The notes under the pieces are model-generated. The model made no database searches and had not been told where the DNA came from. It was given only the letters and a program-made list of their open reading frames with translations. Below are positions 8,114-15,170 of a stretch of DNA of 30,607 nt, in pieces. Every line of letters begins with the position of its first letter. Position 1 is the first letter of the stretch. Source of the DNA: an uncultured Oscillibacter sp. (lineage in GTDB: Bacteria; Bacillota; Clostridia; Oscillospirales; Oscillospiraceae); NCBI GenBank assembly GCA_910585165.1, contig CAJUBX010000017.1, positions 1 through 30,607 of the forward strand, in the 5' to 3' direction. The translations under genes and the position numbers were made by a program.

Positions 8114-9250
8114 ATGGACGGTATGTTGGACCGCGGGCTGGAGAACCCTAGGGAGCGCAGCTTTTTAAAGGCCCTGGAGCGGTTGAAAGACAAGACGCTG
8201 CTGATTTACGGCGCAGGCGGCTTCGGCGTGGAGATGTTCCGGGCCCTGCGGGCGGAGGGCCTTTCGGCGGCCGCCTTTTTGGACCAAAACGCGCAGGCCC
8301 TCCGGGAGCGGGAGGGCGCCGCCGTGTATGCGCCGGGGAAAGCCCCGTTCCCAATGGAAGAATGCGCGGTGCTCTTTTGTATTGTGATGGATTTGGAGGA
8401 GAGGCGGAAGGTTCTGGCCCGGCTCCGGGAGCTGGGCTATCCGCTGGTTCTGGAGGGACAGGCGCTTCGCGCGCTGCTGGTACAGCCGGACGACCGGCGC
8501 GGGGAATCTCTGGCGGAGTATTACGAAAGCCGGCGCGAGAAGATCAAAGAGGCCAGAGGGCTGTTTTGCGACGGCGGCAGCCGGGAGCTGTACGACCAGG
8601 TTGTATTTTCCCACGCCACCGGGGAATACGGCGGCTGCGAGCGGCTGGAGCGACCCCTGAGGGAGCAGTATTTTCCCCCGGACATCGCGCCGGAAAAGGG
8701 CTGGCGGCGCTTTGTGGACTGCGGCGGCTATACCGGCGACACGGTGGAGAATCTTTTGCCCCGGGTTGGCTCCTTTGAAGCCTGCGCTGTATTCGAGCCG
8801 GATTCCCGCAATTTTGCGGCGATGGCAAAGCGGCTTGCCGGACTGCGTGAGCGGATCGGCCAGCGGTTCTTGTTTCCCTGCGCCGTGAGCGGCGGCGCGG
8901 AAATGCATGGCTTTTCCTCCGGGACGGGGTCCGGGGGCCTGTGCGCCTCCGGAGGGACGGCGGTGCAGACGGTGTCGCTGGACATGGCGGTTCCGGACTT
9001 TCACCCGACGCTGATCAAGATGGACATTGAGGGCGCGGAGCTGTCCGCGCTGGCAGGGGCGCGGAATTTGATCCGGCGGGACCGGCCGGACCTTGCTGTC
9101 TGCACGTACCATGCGGTGAACCACGTCTGGGATATCCCCCTGCTTTTGAACAGCTGGGGGCTGGGATACCGCTTCTATCTGCGCTGCTATAACGCGTATA
9201 CAATGGAAACGGTGCTCTACGCCTTCGCACGGGAAGGAGAGGATGCATAA
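8114..9250 (+). CDS. FkbM-family methyltransferase with Rossmann-like N-terminus
   Basis: A full-length 378-aa version of the architecture that is truncated at the window start. Residues 27-120 are the Rossmann-like module (TLLIYGAGGFGVEMFRAL, then AAFLDQN). Residues 199-375 are the FkbM methyltransferase: FVDCGGYTGDTVEN (200-213) for SAM binding, CAVFEPDSRNF, and IKMDIEGAELSAL (301-313). It ends with the family's AVCTYHAVNHVWDIPLLLNSW signature, also present in the first gene. Probably methylates a hydroxyl group of the glycan or of a nucleotide-sugar intermediate. The stop overlaps the following ATG (TAATG), so it is translationally coupled to the radical SAM pair. The two FkbM proteins are clear paralogues but diverged, suggesting different acceptor positions. 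Confidence 0.9.
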   Translation: MDGMLDRGLENPRERSFLKALERLKDKTLLIYGAGGFGVEMFRALRAEGLSAAAFLDQNAQALREREGAAVYAPGKAPFPMEECAVLFCIVMDLEERRKVLARLRELGYPLVLEGQALRALLVQPDDRRGESLAEYYESRREKIKEARGLFCDGGSRELYDQVVFSHATGEYGGCERLERPLREQYFPPDIAPEKGWRRFVDCGGYTGDTVENLLPRVGSFEACAVFEPDSRNFAAMAKRLAGLRERIGQRFLFPCAVSGGAEMHGFSSGTGSGGLCASGGTAVQTVSLDMAVPDFHPTLIKMDIEGAELSALAGARNLIRRDRPDLAVCTYHAVNHVWDIPLLLNSWGLGYRFYLRCYNAYTMETVLYAFAREGEDA

Positions 9251-10266
9251 TGGGCTTTGACATGAAGCGGGCGGAGCTGCACGAACGCCTTCCGCTGGAT
9301 ATGCCCTTCTCGGTGCATATTTTCCCCTCGTTTTACTGCAACTTCCGCTGCGGATACTGCCTGCACAGCCTGGACGCGGACCGCCTGGCGGCGAAGGGAT
9401 TTCAACGGCAGCATATGGAGTTCGGCGTTTACCGCAAGGCGCTGGCGGACATGTCCGCCAAGGGCTGGCGCTTGAAGGCGCTTATTTTCGCGGGGCACGG
9501 GGAGCCGCTTCTCCACCCCGAGATCGCAAAGATGGTGGCCCTGGCGAAGGAGAAGGGGATAGCGGACCGGGTGGAGATTGTGACAAACGGCTCCCTTCTG
9601 ACACAGGACCTGTCGGACGCGCTGATCGCGGCGGGACTGGACCGGCTTCGGATTTCCCTCCAGGGGGTTACGACGGAGCAGTACCGGGAGGTATCCGGCG
9701 TGCGGATCGATTTTGAGAGGTTTATGGAGCAGCTGCGGTATTTTTACCGCCAAAAGCGGGAGACGGAGGTCTATATCAAAATCATCGATCTTGCGCTGAA
9801 GGAGCCGGGAGACCGGGAGCGCTTCGAAGCCCTGTGCGTCGGCGCGGCGGATGTGCACGCGGTGGAATACGCCATTCCCTTTGTCCCGGAGATTGACCTC
9901 GGGACGGTTTCCGGCAACTGTAAGCAGGGGAACCGCCGGCGCTCCGCCATCTGTTCCATGCCGTTTTACATGATGGTGCTCTATCCCAACGGGGACGTGC
10001 TGCCCTGCTGCGCCACGGACCAGCCCGCCGTATTCGGGAATGTGCTGGAGGAGGATATCACGGAAATCTGGCGCTCCGGGCGAAGGAACCGTTTCCTGCT
10101 CCGGCAGCTGGAGGGGGCGCGGACCATCCCGGTGTGCGGCGCCTGTGCGGTTCCCGCCTTCGGATTGCAGGAGGGGGACTATTTGGACGGCTATGCGGAG
10201 GAGCTGAAGGCGGCGTACCGCAGGGAGCCGGTCCCGGAAAGGGAGGAGGAACGGGGCCATGTCTGA
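9250..10266 (+). CDS. Radical SAM/SPASM protein (tandem copy 1)
   Basis: A 338-aa radical SAM enzyme without the Rossmann module. The cluster motif is CNFRCGYC (C30, C34, C37), the SAM-binding motif is GHGEPLLHP (82-90), and IVTNGSLLT (110-118) and LRISLQG (133-139) are typical core strands. The SPASM-like tail has C235, C253, C254, C296 and C299, with FGNVLEEDITEIW between, the layout for an auxiliary Fe-S cluster. It is clearly paralogous to the next gene: both contain HGEPL, FERxxxQLRYFY and a final GDYLDG or SDYLDG stretch. The end overlaps the next gene by 8 bases. SPASM enzymes modify peptides or small molecules; the target here is unknown and only the glycan context offers a hint. Confidence 0.88.
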   Translation: MGFDMKRAELHERLPLDMPFSVHIFPSFYCNFRCGYCLHSLDADRLAAKGFQRQHMEFGVYRKALADMSAKGWRLKALIFAGHGEPLLHPEIAKMVALAKEKGIADRVEIVTNGSLLTQDLSDALIAAGLDRLRISLQGVTTEQYREVSGVRIDFERFMEQLRYFYRQKRETEVYIKIIDLALKEPGDRERFEALCVGAADVHAVEYAIPFVPEIDLGTVSGNCKQGNRRRSAICSMPFYMMVLYPNGDVLPCCATDQPAVFGNVLEEDITEIWRSGRRNRFLLRQLEGARTIPVCGACAVPAFGLQEGDYLDGYAEELKAAYRREPVPEREEERGHV

Positions 10267-11266
10267 GATTAAGCCCTTTTCCGGCGTGGACGGCCGGGTC
10301 AAACTGGCGGACGCCGTTCCGCTCTGTGCGCCCTTTACCCTGAACGTGTTTCCCTCCAACCGCTGCAATTTCCGCTGCACCTACTGCGCCCAGAGCCGGG
10401 GCGGCGAGGCGCTGGCGCGGGAGTACCGGATGCATGGCGAGCTGATGCCGCTGGAGACCCTGGAAAAGGCAATTGCCCAGAGCAGGGAGTTCCCCCGGCC
10501 CTATAAGCTGGTGTCCTTCATGGGGCACGGGGAGCCGCTGTGTCACAGGGATTTGCCGAAGATGGTGCGGATGGTCAAGGACGCGGGTATCGCGGAGCGG
10601 GTGGACATCATTACGAACGCCTCCCTCCTGACCGCCGAAACCGCCCGGGCCCTTGTGGACGCCGGGCTGGACGTTCTGCGGGTTTCCTTACAGGGTATTA
10701 CCACGGAGAGCTACCGGAAAACCTGCGGCAGTGCCATTCCCTTTGAGAGGATGCTGTCGCAGCTGCGGTACTTTTATGAGATACGGGGCAGCTGCAGGCT
10801 GTTTGTCAAGACCATGGACGTTACGCTGTCGCGGGAGGAGGAGCCGCGGTTTTACGAGATGTTTTCCGGCTGCACGGACCGGATGTTTATTGACAAAGTA
10901 AAGCCGGTATACAGCGGCGTGGACTATACGGAGGAAGAGCGCAGCCTGACCGAGGACCGGTACGGGCGGCGGCATGGAAGGTGCGGCGTCTGCGCACAGC
11001 CGTTTTACATGCTCAGCCTGTGGCCGGACGGCGGCGTGGCCCCCTGCGATGCCATTTACCGGGCCAATCCCCTGGGAAACGTCCACACCGGGAATCTGGC
11101 GGAAATGTGGAGGGGGGAGTCCCTGCGGGCGTTCCGGAAGCTGCAGCTGGAGTACGGGCGCTATACCCATCCGGCATGCAGCCAATGCTGCGCACCGGAC
11201 GACGTTCAGCAGGAGAGCGATTACCTGGACGGGGACCGGGAGCGGATTTTAAAGCGGCTGGAGTGA
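10259..11266 (+). CDS. Radical SAM/SPASM protein (tandem copy 2)
   Basis: A 335-aa paralogue of the preceding gene, presumably from tandem duplication. The radical SAM motif is CNFRCTYC (C36, C40, C43), with GHGEPL at 89-94 and IITNASLLT at 117-125. The C-terminal region carries CGVC (C242, C245), C263 and CSQCC (C307, C310, C311), with LGNVHTGNLAEMW between, a SPASM-type auxiliary cluster site. It is preceded by GGAGGA within the end of copy 1. It is followed by an 85-base gap holding a perfect 17-bp hairpin before the epimerase gene, the largest gap in the operon. The cysteine spacing differs from copy 1, so the two may have different substrates or act in sequence; this is inference. Confidence 0.88.
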   Translation: MSEIKPFSGVDGRVKLADAVPLCAPFTLNVFPSNRCNFRCTYCAQSRGGEALAREYRMHGELMPLETLEKAIAQSREFPRPYKLVSFMGHGEPLCHRDLPKMVRMVKDAGIAERVDIITNASLLTAETARALVDAGLDVLRVSLQGITTESYRKTCGSAIPFERMLSQLRYFYEIRGSCRLFVKTMDVTLSREEEPRFYEMFSGCTDRMFIDKVKPVYSGVDYTEEERSLTEDRYGRRHGRCGVCAQPFYMLSLWPDGGVAPCDAIYRANPLGNVHTGNLAEMWRGESLRAFRKLQLEYGRYTHPACSQCCAPDDVQQESDYLDGDRERILKRLE

Positions 11267-11289
11267 CGCTTGAAGCGCTGGGAGGGCGG

Positions 11290-11328
11290 CCCCGCGCCGG
11301 GAAGCGGGCCGCGCTTCCCGGCGCGGGG
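11290..11328 (+). repeat. Perfect 17-bp inverted repeat inside the glycan operon
   Basis: Arms 11290-11306 and 11312-11328 are exact reverse complements around a 5-nt loop (GGCCG), almost entirely G+C. On the + strand it is followed by AAAAA, not a T run, and on the - strand no T run follows, so it is not a standard intrinsic terminator. It could stall or protect the transcript between the radical SAM genes and the sugar-finishing genes. It is the only notable intergenic structure inside the operon. Confidence 0.85.
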
Positions 11329-11351
11329 AAAAACGTTCAAGGAGATGGATC

Positions 11352-11936
11352 ATGGAACCCTTTTCATTTCAGGAGACGGGCATCCGGGGCTTGACGCGGA
11401 TTACGCCGTTTTTCGCCCCGGACGGCCGGGGATATTTCTCCAAGATATTTGAGCAGTCGGTTTTTGCGGGCCACGGCATCCGCCTGCGCCCCTGGGAGGA
11501 GCTGCGCTCCTGTTCCCGAAAGGGGGTGCTGCGGGGCCTCCATTTCCAGCGGGTGAACAGCCAGGACAAGCTGGTGCAGGTGCTGCGCGGCGCAGTGTAC
11601 GACGTGGCGGCGGACCTGCGGGCAGGCTCCCCGACCTTTGGGAAGTGGGAGGGCTTTGAGCTGTCGGCGGAAAACCGGGCCATGCTCTACATTCCGAAGG
11701 GCTTTGCCCACGGGTTTTTGGCGCTGGAGGAGGATACGCTTTTCAGCTACCTCTGCGGGGAGCGCTACGACGCGGACTCCGACGGCGGCGTCCGGTGGGA
11801 CGACCCGGACCTGGGGGTTTGCTGGCCGCTGGAGCGGGTGGAAAACGTCGTTCTTTCCGAAAAGGACGCCGCCCTGCCGTCCCTGCGGGAATTTCTGGAG
11901 GCATACGGCCCCCTTCCCGGGGAGGGCCCCGGATGA
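11352..11936 (+). CDS. rfbC: RmlC-type deoxysugar 3,5-epimerase
   Basis: A 194-aa cupin of the dTDP-4-dehydrorhamnose 3,5-epimerase family, which inverts C3 and/or C5 of a nucleotide-4-keto-6-deoxy-hexose. Visible hallmarks are the catalytic His in VLRGLHFQ (H64), GAVYDVAADLR (81-91), IPKGFAHGFLAL, the LFSYLC region carrying the catalytic Tyr position, and DDPDLGVCWPL near the end. ATG at 11352 follows AAGGAGATGG. No rmlA or rmlB is present, but a CDP-glucose 4,6-dehydratase is, so the natural substrate is more likely the CDP-linked 4-keto sugar than the dTDP one. That reassignment is inference. The stop overlaps the next start (ATGA). Confidence 0.9.
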   Translation: MEPFSFQETGIRGLTRITPFFAPDGRGYFSKIFEQSVFAGHGIRLRPWEELRSCSRKGVLRGLHFQRVNSQDKLVQVLRGAVYDVAADLRAGSPTFGKWEGFELSAENRAMLYIPKGFAHGFLALEEDTLFSYLCGERYDADSDGGVRWDDPDLGVCWPLERVENVVLSEKDAALPSLREFLEAYGPLPGEGPG

Positions 11937-12805
11937 GGCGGGTGCTGATTACCGGCGTTACCGGATACATCGGGTCCCACCTGGCCCGCAGCCTTCTGGA
12001 AGACAGCCTGGTCTTTGGCCTGGCGCGCCGTCCGGTGAACCTGGAGTACATTTCGGATATGGAGGGCCGGCTCCGCCTGCTGCCCTTTGACGGCGGCTAT
12101 GACAGCGTGGAGGCCGCTGTCCGGGAGGCCCGGCCGGAGATCGTCTACCACCTGGCCGCCTATTATACCGGCGGGCACGGCGCTTTGGAATCGCCCAGGC
12201 TGCTGGAAGCCAACATTACGCTGGGGGCCTACCTTCTGGAGGCTATGGCGGCCTGCCGCGTTCCGGCGCTGGTGTACGCCTCCAGCGTAATGGCCCATTA
12301 CGGGGGAGCGGCGTACCGCCCGCTTAATCTGTACGCCGCCACGAAGCAGGCGTTCGCAGACCTGCTGGCCTATTACACGGACGCCGGACTGCTGCGGGCG
12401 GCGGGCTTGGTGCTGTCGGACACCTACGGCCCCGGCGACCGGCGGCCAAAGGTGCTGAACCTGGTCAAAGCGGCGGCGAAAAGCGGCGGGGTGCTGGAGC
12501 TCTCCGACGGCGGGCAGGACTACGACGCGCTGTTCATCGGCGACGTGGTCCGGGCGTTTCGGACGGCGGGGGAAAGCCTTCCCGCCGGGGGGCCGTTCCA
12601 GGTGGCGCCGGAAAAGCCGCTGACGCTGCGGGAGACGGCGGAGCGGATGCTTCGGATAAACGGCGCGTCCGCCAGGCTGTACTGGGGCCGCCGCCCTGCG
12701 GCGGAGCGGGAAATCCGCCGGGCCGTCCGCGTTTTCCCGGCGCTTCCCGGCTGGCGGCCGGAGGTTTCCCTGGACGAGGGACTGCGGAGAATGTGGGAAC
12801 CGTAA
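11933..12805 (+). CDS. NAD(P)-dependent SDR epimerase/reductase of nucleotide-sugar type
   Basis: A 290-aa extended SDR. Its N-terminus VLITGVTGYIGSHLARS carries the GxxGxxG cofactor motif (residues 8-14), VYHLAA is the NAG-equivalent strand region, and the catalytic site is formed by VYASS and NLYAATK (YxxxK). SDRs of this kind act as 4-reductases or 4-epimerases of nucleotide sugars. After the CDP-glucose 4,6-dehydratase and the 3,5-epimerase, a 4-keto reduction giving a CDP-6-deoxyhexose is the simplest job; stereochemistry cannot be read from sequence. It is slightly short (usually about 300-330 aa) but complete. It is the last gene before a strong terminator. Confidence 0.87.
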   Translation: MRRVLITGVTGYIGSHLARSLLEDSLVFGLARRPVNLEYISDMEGRLRLLPFDGGYDSVEAAVREARPEIVYHLAAYYTGGHGALESPRLLEANITLGAYLLEAMAACRVPALVYASSVMAHYGGAAYRPLNLYAATKQAFADLLAYYTDAGLLRAAGLVLSDTYGPGDRRPKVLNLVKAAAKSGGVLELSDGGQDYDALFIGDVVRAFRTAGESLPAGGPFQVAPEKPLTLRETAERMLRINGASARLYWGRRPAAEREIRRAVRVFPALPGWRPEVSLDEGLRRMWEP

Positions 12806-12813
12806 TATGCGAA

Positions 12814-12842
12814 GGGGCGGGCCGAAGGCCCGCCCCTTTTTT
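12814..12842 (+). terminator. Intrinsic terminator of the glycan operon
   Basis: Perfect 10-bp GC stem (12814-12823 with 12827-12836), loop GAA, followed directly by six T residues at 12837-12842. It lies 8 bases after the SDR stop codon and marks the end of the + strand operon. Confidence 0.93.
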
Positions 12843-12880
12843 ACAGCTTGCCGCCTAAAGGATGCGCGTTCCCCTGCAAG

Positions 12881-13672
12881 TCAGGGACCCTTCTTCCCGC
12901 TCCGCCAGGGGGCGAACAGCCGGGGGGCGATGTCCCGGACCTCCGGCCACATGAAAAAGGCGGCGTGAAAGCCCATTCCCGCTCCCAGGCGGAGCTTTTG
13001 ATTCAGGGTGTCTGCGTCGTCAAAGAGGACGAAGTGGGCCGCCCCGTCCCGGCTGTAGGTAAAGTACCGGGCGCACAGGTCCTGGGAGAAAAAGACGGCG
13101 GGGCTCTCCCGCTCCATGAGCGTTTCCAGGTCCTCCGGAGCAAGGGGACTTCCCTCCCCGGACCGGGCGGGAAGGCGGAAGTCCATGCAGAGCCGCTGTA
13201 CGTCCAGGGCCAGCCGCCCCGCCCCGCCCGCCCGGGCGGCGGCCTCCTGAAGGTACTGGGAAAAGCTGCCGCCGGAGACGGCGGTGCAGAGAAGGGCCAC
13301 CGCCCCGGGAGCGGCCGCCGCGTAGCGCTCCGGCAGAAACAGCGCCCGCCGGGAGGCGGACAGCGCCGGAGCCAGAGAGGCGGCGAAGGCCGCCCGGTCC
13401 CGGCGGGGAGCCTCCTCAAAGTCCAGCAGCACGCCGGAGTAGCCCCGCCGCCCGCACTCCCGCAGCACCGCGTCCCGCAGGGCCTCCGGGCTGTCGATAA
13501 AGGGAGCCTCCCGGTCGCTGACGGACAAAAGGCCCCCCTTGGTCTGCAAAAGCAGGTTCTGCCGCAGCAGCACGGAGCCGGGGCCGACGCGGTAGGCCAC
13601 ATGGGCCAGGCTCCGCCAGCAGCCCAGGGCCTCCCGGGCCGCCTCCGGCGTCACGCCCAGATAAATCTGCAA
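12881..13672 (-). CDS. Conserved GH18-like TIM-barrel protein, function unknown
   Basis: A 263-aa protein without signal peptide or membrane segment. The segment YSGVLLDFEEAP (about 78-89) resembles the catalytic DxxDxDxE strand of glycoside hydrolase family 18, keeping only the last D84 and E86; MGFHAAFFMWPEV near the C-terminus resembles the last barrel strand. The first Asp positions are missing, so chitinase-like activity is doubtful; inactive or spore-related GH18 relatives are an alternative. The TTG start at 13672 is preceded by AGGGGGAG six bases upstream; no better ATG is available before the in-frame stop near 13717. It is convergent with the glycan operon and divergent from yqeG. 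I do not recognise a named family with confidence. Confidence 0.65.
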   Translation of the reverse strand: MQIYLGVTPEAAREALGCWRSLAHVAYRVGPGSVLLRQNLLLQTKGGLLSVSDREAPFIDSPEALRDAVLRECGRRGYSGVLLDFEEAPRRDRAAFAASLAPALSASRRALFLPERYAAAAPGAVALLCTAVSGGSFSQYLQEAAARAGGAGRLALDVQRLCMDFRLPARSGEGSPLAPEDLETLMERESPAVFFSQDLCARYFTYSRDGAAHFVLFDDADTLNQKLRLGAGMGFHAAFFMWPEVRDIAPRLFAPWRSGKKGP

Positions 13673-13685
13673 CGCCCACTCCCCC

Positions 13686-13714
13686 TTGCGCTCAAATTGA
13701 AAAGCTGGTATACT
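13686..13714 (+). promoter_or_regulatory. Candidate promoter of yqeG
   Basis: TATACT at 13709-13714 with TTGCGC 17 bases upstream (13686-13691). The -10 is good and the -35 weak. The leader then contains an AAGCCG/CGGCTT inverted repeat (13721-13726 with 13740-13745) before the gene. Confidence 0.5.
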
Positions 13715-13776
13715 TCATTCAAGCCGTTTTTCTCGGAAGCGGCTTCAAGGAATTCTATGCGAGGAGGCCGCCGCCT

Positions 13777-14289
13777 ATGTCCCTTTCCCTGATCCCCGGA
13801 CGCCTGTTTGAGAGCTGGCAGGCGGTGACGCCGGAGTTTCTGCGCCAGGCGGGAGTGACGCTGCTGCTCAGCGATTTGGACTTCACTCTGGCCCCCAAGT
13901 CCGTCCGCCGCCCGGACCCGGCCCTCCGGGCCTGGATTGCGAAGATGAAGGATGCGGGGATTCAGGTGATGATTGTTTCCAACAATCGCTCCGGCTCCCG
14001 GGTGACGGAGTTCTGCGCGGATTTGGGCATCCCTTTCCAGGGCCATGCCGGAAAGCCCTCCACCCGCGGACTGGAAGCCGCCATGGCCCGGGCGGGGGCG
14101 GACCGCGTCCATACCGCCATGCTGGGGGACAAGCTGCTGACGGATATGCTGGCGGCCAACCGGGCCGGGGTGCTGGCGCTGATGGTGGAGCCCCTGGGCG
14201 GGGCCGTGACGCTGTGGCAGAAGGTGCTCCACGCGCTCCAGGCCCCCTTCAAGGCGGCCTGCCGCCGCCGGGCGGAAAGGCGGCCGTAA
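13777..14289 (+). CDS. yqeG: YqeG-family HAD-IIIA phosphatase
   Basis: A 170-aa HAD-superfamily phosphatase of the YqeG type, conserved in Firmicutes. The nucleophile motif is LLLSDLDFTLAP (D33, D35), motif II is IVSNN (66-70), K93 is the likely motif III lysine, and GDKLLTD (117-123) is motif IV. All four motifs are intact and the length is normal. Family members dephosphorylate small phosphoesters in the cytoplasm; in Bacillus the gene lies next to yqeH and aroE, but here it precedes efp, separated by a 173-base gap with its own promoter. The physiological substrate is not settled by sequence. Confidence 0.88.
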   Translation: MSLSLIPGRLFESWQAVTPEFLRQAGVTLLLSDLDFTLAPKSVRRPDPALRAWIAKMKDAGIQVMIVSNNRSGSRVTEFCADLGIPFQGHAGKPSTRGLEAAMARAGADRVHTAMLGDKLLTDMLAANRAGVLALMVEPLGGAVTLWQKVLHALQAPFKAACRRRAERRP

Positions 14290-14340
14290 AGGGCGGCGAA
14301 AATATTTTTGCATGCCTGCAGACAATCGGCGGAAAAATAC

Positions 14341-14369
14341 TTGCAATCAACGGCGGGATGGGATAAAAT
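14341..14369 (+). promoter_or_regulatory. Sigma-A-type promoter of efp
   Basis: TTGCAA (14341-14346), a 17-bp spacer and TAAAAT (14364-14369), about 95 bases before the efp start. A second perfect TATAAT at 14379-14384 lacks a convincing -35. Confidence 0.75.
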
Positions 14370-14462
14370 AGCTACGGCTATAATGGAAGAACCGTGAAAA
14401 GAGAGAAAATGTCCTCCCGCAGGCCGTTTTCTCGGATAAAGATTTGTGAGGAGGATTTTATT

Positions 14463-15032
14463 ATGCCGACAATTTCCGCAGGCGAGTTTCGCAAGGGAAT
14501 GATTTTTGAGATGGAAGGCAAGCCCATGCTGGTGGTGGACTTCCAGCACGTCAAGCCCGGCAAGGGCGCGGCTTTCGTGCGCACCAAATACAAAAACGTC
14601 ATCACCGGGGCCATCCGGGAGGAGTCCTTCAACCCCACCGCCAAATTTGAGCAGGCCAGCGTGGAGCGCAAGGACGCCGAGTACAGCTATAACGACGGCG
14701 ACCTCTACTATTTCATGGACCCGGAGACCTATGACATGACCCCGCTGAACCGGGACGTGCTGGGCGACGCGTTTAAGTTCATGAAGGAGAACACCGTCTG
14801 CAAGCTGGTGAGCTACAAGGGCAGCGTCTTCACCGTGGAGGTCCCCAACTTCATGGACTTGGAGGTCACCGAGACCGAGCCCGGCGTGAAGGGCGACACC
14901 GCCACCAACGTGACGAAGAAGGCCACGCTGGAAACCGGCGCGGTGATCCAGGTGCCGCTGTTCATCAACGAGGGCGAGAAAATCCAGGTGGACACCCGCA
15001 CCGGCGAGTATCTGGGCCGCTGCAAGGAGTAA
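14463..15032 (+). CDS. efp: Elongation factor P
   Basis: A 189-aa tRNA-shaped translation factor that binds between the ribosomal P and E sites and relieves stalling at polyproline. It starts MPTISAGEFRKGMIFEMEGKP; the tip loop HVKPGKGAAF carries the conserved Lys (K34) that is modified in many species. The KOW-like N-terminal barrel and the two OB-like domains, ending PLFINEGEKIQVDTRTGEYLGR, are complete. An ATG 23 codons into a longer open frame is chosen because GAGGAGG lies just upstream (14448-14454) and the family begins here. No EF-P modifying enzyme is in the window. It is transcribed from its own promoter and followed by a hairpin. Confidence 0.98.
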   Translation: MPTISAGEFRKGMIFEMEGKPMLVVDFQHVKPGKGAAFVRTKYKNVITGAIREESFNPTAKFEQASVERKDAEYSYNDGDLYYFMDPETYDMTPLNRDVLGDAFKFMKENTVCKLVSYKGSVFTVEVPNFMDLEVTETEPGVKGDTATNVTKKATLETGAVIQVPLFINEGEKIQVDTRTGEYLGRCKE

Positions 15033-15036
15033 GGCG

Positions 15037-15060
15037 AAGGGGGGACGCTGTCCCCCCTTT
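15037..15060 (+). terminator. Probable terminator after efp
   Basis: Perfect 10-bp stem (15037-15046 with 15050-15059), loop GCT, ending in TTT and then GG. The T run is short, so termination may be partial. Confidence 0.65.
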
Positions 15061-15170
15061 GGATTCCCTGCCGGCTGGGGCTGCGGCATTTTTCGCGCCG
15101 CGCCATGATTTTTCCGGCCCTGCGGCGGGGATACTGCTTTTTTGAGACTTAAAATAAAGGAGGCTTTATC

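Noticed and set aside
11290..11328. Hairpin as an intrinsic terminator
   Set aside because: No T run follows on either strand; listed instead as an inverted repeat of unknown role.
14379..14384. Second TATAAT before efp as an independent promoter
   Set aside because: The hexamer is perfect but the sequence 17 bases upstream (GGATGG) is not a -35; the upstream pair is better.
15033..15170. Riboswitch or promoter in the efp to CD1247-family gap
   Set aside because: Beyond the terminator hairpin I see no convincing -35/-10 pair or known riboswitch motif.
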